A DNA stretch of 11,864 bases, from NCBI GenBank assembly GCA_023245475.1, contig JAHFKF010000041.1:1-11864 (forward strand), written 5' to 3'. The DNA is from Candidatus Levyibacteriota bacterium (GTDB taxonomy: Bacteria; Patescibacteriota; Microgenomatia; Levybacterales; UBA12049). Below, piece after piece: positions 1-5,677 of this stretch (its first letter is position 1; the number at the start of each line of letters is the position of its first letter). Below the pieces are notes generated by a model. The model was not told the DNA's origin. It did no database searches and worked only from the letters and a program-made list of their open reading frames with translations. Both the position numbers and the translations under genes were made by a program.

Positions 1-1532
1 GCACCAGTCGTAATATCATCAAACACTAATTCTTCAGCAGCACGCCCCCCCATCATGACAGAAATTTGTTCAAGCAAATGTGCCTTGGTCTCGTGCACTC
101 GTTCAATTGGCTCGGTCATCGTGTGTCCAAGACTCATTCCTCGAGAAACAATTGAGATACGGTGTACAGGATCGACATGAGGCATTTCCCACGCAACAAG
201 CGCGTGTCCTGCTTCATGATACGCAGTCATACGACGATCAAGGTCGGACTGCAAACGCTTCTTCTCAGGACCAAGCTTCACTCGGGTGGCTGATTCTTCA
301 AGATCAGCCATATCAATTGCTTTTTTGTTGTGACGAGCTGCATGAATGGCTGCTTCATTAAGCATATTTTCAAGATCAGCTCCAGAGAACCCAACGGTTC
401 TCTTTGCAACTTTATCCCAATTTACGTCGGCGGTAAATGGTTTGCCTTTGGCATGAATTGCAAGGATTTTCTTTCGGCCTTCCACATCAGGGAGATCAAG
501 CACTACTCGACGATCAAATCTGCCTGGCCTTACCAGAGCTGGATCCAACACGTCAGGTCTGTTGGTCGCCGCAATCACCACCACATGTTCGTTTGGATTA
601 AAACCATCCATCTCAACAAGAATTTGATTCAGGGTTTGTTCACGTTCATCATGTCCCCCCATAAGGCCGACACCACGCTGTCGGCCAATGGCATCAACTT
701 CATCAATAAAAATAATTGAAGGCTGTGCTTTTTTAGCAGTATTGAAAAGATCCCGAACACGACTTGCGCCCACACCCACCAGCATTTCCATAAACTCAGA
801 TCCTGCCATTGAGAAGAAAGCGACATTGGCTTCACCAGCTGTTGCCCGAGCAAGAAGCGTCTTACCAGTTCCGGCAGGCCCTACCATCAGCACACCTTTT
901 GGCGTACGTGCCCCCATTGCCTTATACTTGATAGGGTTCTTCAGGAAATCAACGATTTCTGTCAGTTCTTGCTTTGCTTCATCCACTCCAGCAACATCTG
1001 CAAAACTTACTTTGGGATTATCTTTGTTGAACAGTTTAGCACGGGATTGTCCAAAAGAAAAAATACTTTCCTGTGTTCCTCGTGCTTGACGGAAGATAAA
1101 GTAGAAAAATCCAATCATAAGGAGCACCGGCAGCAACGCTGACATGATACTGAGCCAGTTATTAAAACCAGTATCATCTTTAACAGTCACTTTTGCCTCA
1201 CCTAAGTTAACTCCTGCGTTTTTAAACAAACTGTACACATCTGCTCCTGCTTCTTTGATTGTTTGCACTTTTTCGCCATTCTTTTTGGTAACGGTTAATT
1301 TATCTCCTGTCACCAAAATTTCTGACACTTGGTTTTTCTTAACTTCTGAAACAATCTGAGAAAGAGAGACAGTTTTCTTGTCATCAATTGCTCCGCCGCC
1401 TAACGAAGAAACAATAAATAAGGAGAAAACAAGAAGAAAGCCGTAGAGGAAGATATTTTTCCAAGAAAATCTATTTCGAATTTTTCCTACCCGTTTTTTG
1501 CTGCTTGATACTTTTTTTGTACTTCCTGCCAT
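1..1532 (-). CDS. ftsH: ATP-dependent zinc metalloprotease FtsH (C-terminus cut by window edge)
   Basis: Membrane-anchored AAA+ protease that unfolds and degrades membrane and cytosolic proteins. The open frame runs from the ATG at 1532 through 510 codons and leaves the window. It shows a basic N-terminus, a first membrane segment at about residues 25-45, an extracytoplasmic domain, a second membrane segment at about 125-148, Walker A GPAGTGKT (218-225), Walker B FIDE (Asp277/Glu278), the second region of homology (ATNRPDVLDPALVRPGRFDR), and the zinc-binding HEAGH (439-443). By family knowledge the two His bind zinc and the Glu is catalytic; the third zinc ligand and the C-terminal helices lie beyond the edge. 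It follows murD on the same strand after 34 bp and has its own -10-like box 13 bases before the ATG. All visible key motifs are intact. The identification is very secure. Confidence 0.97.
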   Translation of the reverse strand, partial: MAGSTKKVSSSKKRVGKIRNRFSWKNIFLYGFLLVFSLFIVSSLGGGAIDDKKTVSLSQIVSEVKKNQVSEILVTGDKLTVTKKNGEKVQTIKEAGADVYSLFKNAGVNLGEAKVTVKDDTGFNNWLSIMSALLPVLLMIGFFYFIFRQARGTQESIFSFGQSRAKLFNKDNPKVSFADVAGVDEAKQELTEIVDFLKNPIKYKAMGARTPKGVLMVGPAGTGKTLLARATAGEANVAFFSMAGSEFMEMLVGVGASRVRDLFNTAKKAQPSIIFIDEVDAIGRQRGVGLMGGHDEREQTLNQILVEMDGFNPNEHVVVIAATNRPDVLDPALVRPGRFDRRVVLDLPDVEGRKKILAIHAKGKPFTADVNWDKVAKRTVGFSGADLENMLNEAAIHAARHNKKAIDMADLEESATRVKLGPEKKRLQSDLDRRMTAYHEAGHALVAWEMPHVDPVHRISIVSRGMSLGHTMTEPIERVHETKAHLLEQISVMMGGRAAEELVFDDITTG

Positions 1533-1545
1533 AGATAATAGTGAA

Positions 1546-1554
1546 AGTATAACA
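1546..1554 (-). promoter_or_regulatory. Extended -10 promoter for ftsH
   Basis: On the minus strand TGTTATACT is an extended -10 element (TG-N-TATACT). The box is separated from the ftsH ATG by 13 bases, so the leader would be about 6-8 nt with no room for a Shine-Dalgarno. No good -35 is seen at 16-18 bp spacing, which is tolerated for extended -10 promoters. It would let ftsH be transcribed apart from murD. Confidence 0.45.
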
Positions 1555-1566
1555 CAAAATATGAGG

Positions 1567-2967
1567 CTATACTAGTGTCATTACTTCTTTTTTAAACTGA
1601 TCTCCACGCTCTTTATAATTTTTAAACATGCCAAAACTTGCACATCCTGGAGAAAGCAGAACAACATCCCCTGCTTTTGCAATTTTTGCAGCAGCCGATA
1701 CCACAGCTTTCATATCGGTCAAATCCTCAATCAACAAAGGTTTCAACTCTCCGTTCTCGGATCTCCGTTCTTGGCTCTCCGTTCTCAGCTCATACTTAAT
1801 GCGTTCCCACTCATCTCCAATGCCAACAATTGCTTTAATGTTTTTGGCATCACGAATCACTCTCCCCAGCTCAGTAAAATCACTCTTCTTGCTTGATCCT
1901 CCAAGGATCAAAATTTCAGGAGCAGTGAAGGCTTCAATGGCAGCAATAGCAGTCTCAGGTGTCGTTGAAAAAGAATCATCATAATACGTAACGCCATGCA
2001 TTTCTTTTACTAACTCAAGACGATGCTCAAGCCCAGTAAATGTTTTCAGCACTTTCACCATGGCGTCTTTGCCAATATCAGCAAGACGTGCAGCCATGAC
2101 AGCAGCACACACATTTTCCAAATTATGCTTACCCGGAAGTGCGATGTCAGAGGTGGCAATAATCTCATCGTCATTCTTGTTCTTTCTGATAATTACTTTG
2201 CCATTGAGAGCAAAGCAGCCATTGTTGGTCTCCCTTTCACGAGACACCAGAAAGACGCTGCCTTCTGTATGAATATCTGACTCATGAGTCGCTGGATAAT
2301 CACGATTAAGTACAGTAAAGTCTTCAGCTGTTTGGAAACGGACGAGGTTACGCTTGGCATCAATGTACTCTTCAACCGTTGCATGCCAGTCCAAATGCTC
2401 ACTGGTAATCATGAGAAGCACGGCGATGTGGGGACTCTTATGCAAATCCTGTAGCTGGAAACTTGAAAGTTCAAGAACGACCCATGATGATCCTGTAAGT
2501 TTTTCAAGAAACGTTAGTGGTGGTACTCCAATATTGCCACCAAGATAAACATCGCGTCCGGATTCTTTAAGCATGTGGTAAATAAGAGAACTTGTCGTTC
2601 CCTTACCCTTGGTACCAGTCACGCCAATAATCGTGCCGGGACAATAATCAAAGAAAAGCTTTGTTTGGGAAGTAATGATAACTCCTGCTTTTTCTGCTGC
2701 CACAAGTTCTGGAGATAGCCGCTTTACTCCAGGACTTCTGACGATGACATCGTAGTTTGAGAGATTATTCAGGTAGTCATTGCCCAAAATGTAGGTAACA
2801 TCTAACGCTTCGGCACGTGATACAAAATCTTGATCTAAATCATCCTTTTGTCTTCTATCAAGAACGTAAATGGTTGCACCTTTTTTATGCAAAAATTCCG
2901 CACTGACAATGCCTTCAACGCCAAAACCTAGAATTGCAACTTTTTTATTTTTCCAATCAAATGTCAT
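1567..2967 (-). CDS. murD: UDP-N-acetylmuramoylalanine--D-glutamate ligase
   Basis: Cytoplasmic Mur ligase adding D-glutamate to UDP-MurNAc-L-Ala with ATP in peptidoglycan precursor synthesis. At 466 aa it has normal family length. The N-terminal nucleotide-binding domain begins AILGFGVEGI. The ATP P-loop reads GTKGKGTT (118-125) instead of the more common GTNGKST/TT. Further Mur motifs are LELSSFQL, SEHLDWH (where DHLDRH is common), YYDDSFSTTPETAIAAI, ILGGSSKKSDF and the C-terminal SPGCASFGMFKNYKERG. The start overlaps the murI stop by ATGA, so the two are translationally coupled, and the substrate made by MurI is used here. Oddity: residues about 393-406 are encoded by a heptamer repeat (see 1751-1792), giving a charged segment in the C-terminal domain that looks like an insertion tolerated in frame. 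Confidence 0.95.
   Translation of the reverse strand: MTFDWKNKKVAILGFGVEGIVSAEFLHKKGATIYVLDRRQKDDLDQDFVSRAEALDVTYILGNDYLNNLSNYDVIVRSPGVKRLSPELVAAEKAGVIITSQTKLFFDYCPGTIIGVTGTKGKGTTSSLIYHMLKESGRDVYLGGNIGVPPLTFLEKLTGSSWVVLELSSFQLQDLHKSPHIAVLLMITSEHLDWHATVEEYIDAKRNLVRFQTAEDFTVLNRDYPATHESDIHTEGSVFLVSRERETNNGCFALNGKVIIRKNKNDDEIIATSDIALPGKHNLENVCAAVMAARLADIGKDAMVKVLKTFTGLEHRLELVKEMHGVTYYDDSFSTTPETAIAAIEAFTAPEILILGGSSKKSDFTELGRVIRDAKNIKAIVGIGDEWERIKYELRTESQERRSENGELKPLLIEDLTDMKAVVSAAAKIAKAGDVVLLSPGCASFGMFKNYKERGDQFKKEVMTLV
1751..1792. repeat. Heptamer repeat inside murD
   Basis: CCGTTCT occurs at 1751, 1765 and 1779, alternating with related heptamers (CGGATCT, TGGCTCT, CAGCTCA), giving a 7-bp period with a 14-bp higher-order unit. 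The 42-bp run is a multiple of three, so the murD frame stays open. The same repeat type recurs at 4495-4529. Confidence 0.8.
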
Positions 2968-3761
2968 AATGATACCTCCGTAACAACAACTGTTTCAGAT
3001 CTTTTTATTGTAGCGTGTAGAATTTTTTTTGCAATCGCTGCATTGCCAGTGGTAAAGAACGCATACTCTGGCTTTGGGACACTTGCCAACGAATTACTCT
3101 GTTCAAGAAGAAATGTTACTCGTCTCGCAATAGCTTCGGATGAATCAAGGATCGTAACGCTCGAACCAAGAATCTTCTGCATTTGCACTTTCACAAAAGG
3201 AAAATGTGTGCACCCAAGGACAAGCGTATCAATGCCTTCCTCTTGAAAAGGTGCAAGCTCTCGTTCTAAGGTAGCTGTCATCTCAGCACTTGCTAGTTCG
3301 CCTCTTTCAATCAGTGGCACAATACCATCAGTGCCATGAGAAAGCACGGTACAATCAGACGCAAATTGATTAATTAACTCCGTTTGGTAATCACTTGTTG
3401 TGGTTCTGGTCGTTGCTAAAATCCCAATGCGTTTGTTCTTGGTTTGCTCACCTGCAGGTTTGATAGCAGGAACTGTCCCAACAATAGGAATCGCAGGATA
3501 AGCCTCACGCAACTGGTCAACACAACTGACGGTAATTGAATTACATGCCGTCACAATCAGCTTCACCTCTTTGGTAAGCAAGAACTCAATACACTTTCTT
3601 GCAAGCTCAAAAATCTCCTCAGGACTTTTAACACCATATGGCGTGTTGGCAGAGTCGCCTATATAAACAGTTGATTCATGTGGCAGTTGTTGCACAATTT
3701 CGTGCCAGATGGTCAGCCCACCAAGCCCAGAATCAAGTATGCCGATTGGTTTGTTATTCAT
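2964..3761 (-). CDS. murI: Glutamate racemase
   Basis: Cofactor-independent interconversion of L- and D-glutamate in the cytoplasm, supplying D-Glu for peptidoglycan. At 265 aa it has the usual family length. Visible motifs: GILDSGLGGLT with Asp10-Ser11 near the N-terminus, GDSANTPYG (35-43), TACNSITVSC holding the first catalytic Cys73, the VGTVPAIKPA loop, and VLGCTHFPFV holding the second catalytic Cys184. Both cysteines of the two-base mechanism are present, so activity is expected. The start overlaps the upstream hydrolase stop by ATGA, and the stop overlaps the murD start by ATGA, which points to one transcript with coupled translation. The neighbouring MurD uses its product directly. 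Confidence 0.95.
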   Translation of the reverse strand: MNNKPIGILDSGLGGLTIWHEIVQQLPHESTVYIGDSANTPYGVKSPEEIFELARKCIEFLLTKEVKLIVTACNSITVSCVDQLREAYPAIPIVGTVPAIKPAGEQTKNKRIGILATTRTTTSDYQTELINQFASDCTVLSHGTDGIVPLIERGELASAEMTATLERELAPFQEEGIDTLVLGCTHFPFVKVQMQKILGSSVTILDSSEAIARRVTFLLEQSNSLASVPKPEYAFFTTGNAAIAKKILHATIKRSETVVVTEVSL

Positions 3762-4489
3762 AATGATTTAATTAAAAATGCTGCTGAAAGCCCAAAAAGA
3801 GATTCTCGTGCATGCTCTTGAGTAGCGGTCTTTGGCACAAGTAAAGCATGTCCAATCCCAGCAAGAATATGCCCTTCTCCTTTTTCTTTTGCTATTGCCA
3901 CATATCGTTTTTGAATTCCTTCGGGAATAACTTCTTCTTGATCTCCATACACGACAAAGACTTTCCCGGCATACTTCTCCAAAATACTAAATGCTCGCGA
4001 ATCGTACCAACTGTTTTCCCTTCGCAAAACCTTGGTAAACGTCGCATCAAGCTTTTTGTCTTCTGCATCTTTTGAATAAGCTGCCGCTGCACAAAGCAGT
4101 ATTGCTTTTATAACAGACTCTTTCTCAAGTAGCATTGCGGCAACATGTCCTCCCATGCTATTACCAGCAACAGCAATTCGTTCTGGAAGTACGTATCCTG
4201 AATCAATAAAGGTTTGCAAAGCATGTTGGGTATCAAGCAGCCGATTTTTTAAACTACTATCAACGAACTTCCCCCCACTCTTGCCCACACCACCAACATC
4301 AAAACTAAACGAGCTAAATCCCCGATGAGCAAGATACTCCTGCCATGGAATATATCGATCACTGGTTGCTGTTCCTGCACCATGGATAAATAAAACTCCG
4401 GGAGAAATACTTGTTTCAGAAGGAGCATATAGGCTTCCAAAAAGTGTATTACCATTTGAGGGGAAAGTGATGTGTTTAGTAAATATCAT
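3758..4489 (-). CDS. Alpha/beta hydrolase of the serine hydrolase type
   Basis: Predicted soluble alpha/beta hydrolase of 243 aa without signal peptide. The oxyanion-hole region is FIHGAG (34-39), the nucleophile elbow is GNSMGG with Ser111, and the candidate acid and base are Asp183 in YGDQEEVIP and His214 in GIGHALL, so a full catalytic triad is visible. The FDVGGVGKSGG segment matches the conserved loop after strand beta-4. Substrate cannot be inferred; family members include esterases, peptidases and lipases. It is the first protein gene of the run leading into murI and murD, with an ATGA overlap to murI, but no known link to wall synthesis follows from its sequence. No Shine-Dalgarno is visible before the ATG; a heptamer repeat and tRNA-Met lie upstream. 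Confidence 0.88.
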   Translation of the reverse strand: MIFTKHITFPSNGNTLFGSLYAPSETSISPGVLFIHGAGTATSDRYIPWQEYLAHRGFSSFSFDVGGVGKSGGKFVDSSLKNRLLDTQHALQTFIDSGYVLPERIAVAGNSMGGHVAAMLLEKESVIKAILLCAAAAYSKDAEDKKLDATFTKVLRRENSWYDSRAFSILEKYAGKVFVVYGDQEEVIPEGIQKRYVAIAKEKGEGHILAGIGHALLVPKTATQEHARESLFGLSAAFLIKSL

Positions 4490-4494
4490 ATGAG

Positions 4495-4529
4495 GGATTC
4501 TCGGTTCTCCGTTCTGAGTTCTCAGTTCT
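4495..4529. repeat. Intergenic heptamer repeat (NNNTTCT x5)
   Basis: Five consecutive heptamers GGATTCT, CGGTTCT, CCGTTCT, GAGTTCT and CAGTTCT fill most of the gap between the tRNA-Met 3' end and the hydrolase start. The unit and period are the same as in the repeat inside murD, including an identical CCGTTCT copy. No function is evident. Confidence 0.75.
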
Positions 4530-4534
4530 TTAAG

Positions 4535-4608
4535 TACCAGGAGTGGGGCACGATCCCACGACCTCAGCGTTATGAATGCTGTGCTCTAACCAACTGAGCT
4601 ACCCTGGC
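4535..4608 (-). tRNA. tRNA-Met(CAU), elongator type
   Basis: 74-nt cloverleaf on the minus strand. Acceptor GCCAGGG pairs with TCCTGGT (two G-U pairs), D stem GCTC/GAGC, anticodon loop TTCATAA with CAU, anticodon stem CAGCA/CGCTG ending in an A31-C39 mismatch, T stem GTGGG/CCCAC, discriminator A, no encoded CCA. The resemblance of GAGCACA and the anticodon arm to elongator tRNA-Met favours Met over tRNA-Ile2(CAU), though lysidine-type Ile cannot be fully excluded. The T loop is ATCGTGC: the usual T54 and A58 are replaced by A54 and T58. The stop codon of the upstream gene on the same strand lies inside positions 8-10. Confidence 0.9.
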
Positions 4609-5294
4609 AAATTCAATCTTAATCCGTCTATCCATCCTCTCATACGTAATAATATGTCTAAGCTATCTTTAACATGTATACGTAAAACACCGTAATAATT
4701 TTTATCAGCATATTGCTTCTTCCATTTGGTATGTTGATAAAATGTTTTAGTGAATTGACTTAATGGAATTTCTGTTATGCTCGACCAATATGTTTCAATC
4801 TTTTCTGTTTTTTCCTTATATGATTCATTTAGTGTTAGCCTTGCTACTATCAATTCTTTCCTAACACCTAAGGACTCTTTAAGCCAATACAGGTAGAATT
4901 TTATCATGCTGGGGTCAGAATTACAAAATCCCAAACGGTGTTCATGTTTATTTTTAAATCCTTCTGCCCAATAAAGAGCTACGCCAGCAATAAAAAGTTC
5001 TCGATTAGTTAATCCATCTATTTCTTTTTTTCCTTTATTCGTCAACTCTTGCTCTTTTGTTCTCTTTCGTTCTTTTTGTATTTCCTGCACTCTTATTCTT
5101 CCTTTTTGCAAAAGAAGTAATGCTTCCCCTTTAATTTTTGCCTTCTGTCCAACTGTTAAAGAATAGTTTTTTATCCATAAATGAATTGTTGTTTTTGGTA
5201 TTTTTGTAATTAGTTGTATCTGCCCCAAACTTAACCCCTGTTCAATTCGTAACGAACGAACTTTATCTTTAATTTCTTGAGAATATCGCCTCAT
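4599..5294 (-). CDS. HTH protein with possible LAGLIDADG-like domain
   Basis: 231-aa basic protein of uncertain function. Residues about 8-42 form a helix-turn-helix of the terminase or transposase type (SLGQIQLITKIPKTTIHLWI). Residues 45-95 are highly charged and helical. From about residue 100 the segment FIAGVALYWAEGFKNK followed by GFCNSDPSMIKFYLYWL resembles LAGLIDADG-type homing endonuclease-like proteins, where a helix with GxxLxxAEG would carry the acidic residue (Glu111 here). This assignment is by pattern only. The start is fixed by a promoter with the -10 box 6 bases before the ATG. The stop codon TAG is T8-A9-G10 of tRNA-Met, so the last codons overlap that tRNA. The gene sits between two CAU tRNAs, one with a group I intron. 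It could instead be a regulator or part of a transposable unit. Confidence 0.6.
   Translation of the reverse strand: MRRYSQEIKDKVRSLRIEQGLSLGQIQLITKIPKTTIHLWIKNYSLTVGQKAKIKGEALLLLQKGRIRVQEIQKERKRTKEQELTNKGKKEIDGLTNRELFIAGVALYWAEGFKNKHEHRLGFCNSDPSMIKFYLYWLKESLGVRKELIVARLTLNESYKEKTEKIETYWSSITEIPLSQFTKTFYQHTKWKKQYADKNYYGVLRIHVKDSLDILLRMRGWIDGLRLNLPG
4616..4621 (-). promoter_or_regulatory. Possible -10 box for tRNA-Met
   Basis: TAAGAT on the minus strand ends 7 bases before the tRNA-Met 5' end, the same hexamer as at tRNA-fMet. No convincing -35 is seen, and the box lies in the coding end of the upstream gene, so the tRNA may instead be processed from a longer transcript. Confidence 0.25.
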
Positions 5295-5300
5295 CTATTC

Positions 5301-5329
5301 ATTATCGAGTAAAAGATGAACTACGTCAA
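5301..5329 (-). promoter_or_regulatory. Sigma70-type promoter of the HTH/LAGLIDADG-like gene
   Basis: On the minus strand TTGACG (5324-5329), 17-bp spacer, GATAAT (5301-5306), then only 6 bases to the ATG at 5294. Transcription would begin at or next to the start codon, implying a leaderless mRNA. Confidence 0.65.
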
Positions 5330-5365
5330 TAGTTTTTTTTCAAATACAACTCAGTACGTTTTACG

Positions 5366-5394
5366 TTGACTTACAAAGCCAAATTTGATAAGAT
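5366..5394 (+). promoter_or_regulatory. Promoter of tRNA-fMet
   Basis: TTGACT (5366-5371), 17-bp spacer, TAAGAT (5389-5394), with the mature tRNA 5' end 9 bases further on. The placement is ideal for a short tRNA leader. It is divergent from the promoter of the HTH gene. Confidence 0.75.
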
Positions 5395-5403
5395 GCAATC
5401 ATA

Positions 5404-5673
5404 CGCGGGGTAGTGTACGGTGCACGTGAGGCTCAAGATGGGCCCTGTATCTGGCAACAGATAACAGAGAATTCAGCTATATCGGTGAAACCTTATTCGT
5501 TAACAAGCGAAGGGCAATACCGAGGGAAGACTCATTCAATTTTATGAATGTAGAACCCGTAGAGACTATACGCTGAACGTCCTAAAATGGACGATGATAT
5601 AGTCCGACACTCTGAGTAATCAGAGCAACAGATGCATAATCTTACAGGCTAGGTTCAACTCCTAGCCCCGCAA
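5404..5673 (+). tRNA. Initiator tRNA-fMet(CAU), interrupted by a group I intron
   Basis: Exon 1 is 5404-5433 and exon 2 is 5635-5673; joined they give a 69-nt tRNA. The acceptor CGCGGGG against CCCCGCA has the C1-A72 mismatch that marks bacterial initiator tRNA, followed by discriminator A and no encoded CCA. D stem is GTGT/GCAC, anticodon loop CTCATAA with CAU, T arm CTAGG-TTCAACT-CCTAG. Oddities: the D loop is only 5 nt (ACGGT), and the anticodon stem TGAGG/TCTTA lacks the three consecutive G-C pairs usual in initiators. The intron splits U33 from C34. The recombinase gene on the other strand ends within exon 2. Confidence 0.9.
5434..5634 (+). ncRNA. Group I self-splicing intron in tRNA-fMet
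   Basis: 201-nt intron without an ORF. P1: exon GGCU (5430-5433) pairs with internal guide GGCC (5441-5444), giving the required U-G pair at the 5' splice site. The intron ends in G (5634). P10: AUG 5438-5440 pairs with CAU at the start of exon 2. P2: 6-bp hairpin 5448-5463 with a GCAA tetraloop. P5 region: UCGGU 5482-5486 with ACCGA 5519-5523. P6-type hairpin 5533-5550. P7: GACUAUA 5564-5570 with UAUAGUC 5598-5604. P8: CGUCC/GGACG 5578-5593. P9: hairpin 5610-5625 with a GUAA tetraloop. The GGCAAUACCGAGGGAA stretch resembles the conserved core before P7. Splicing in vitro is expected from the complete core but not proven. Confidence 0.88.
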
Positions 5674-5677
5674 CAGA
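5659..5677 (+). repeat. Candidate attL: direct-repeat copy at the tRNA-fMet 3' end
   Basis: CCCCGCAACAGA at 5666-5677 is repeated exactly at 10111-10122 in the same orientation. Including the preceding 7 bases, 17 of 19 positions match (5659-5677 versus 10104-10122). The copy spans the acceptor 3' strand, the discriminator and 4 flanking bases, a typical integration core at a tRNA end. Confidence 0.65.

Noticed and set aside
80..1359. Several plus-strand open frames over the ftsH region
   Set aside because: They lie antisense to clear FtsH motifs and have no recognisable domains or start signals.
4535..4608. tRNA-Ile2 with CAU anticodon read as lysidine
   Set aside because: The D-arm and anticodon-arm context fits elongator tRNA-Met better; not fully excluded without the full tRNA set.
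5331..5340. T-run as a rho-independent terminator
   Set aside because: No stable GC-rich hairpin directly precedes it on either strand, and it lies in a divergent promoter region.
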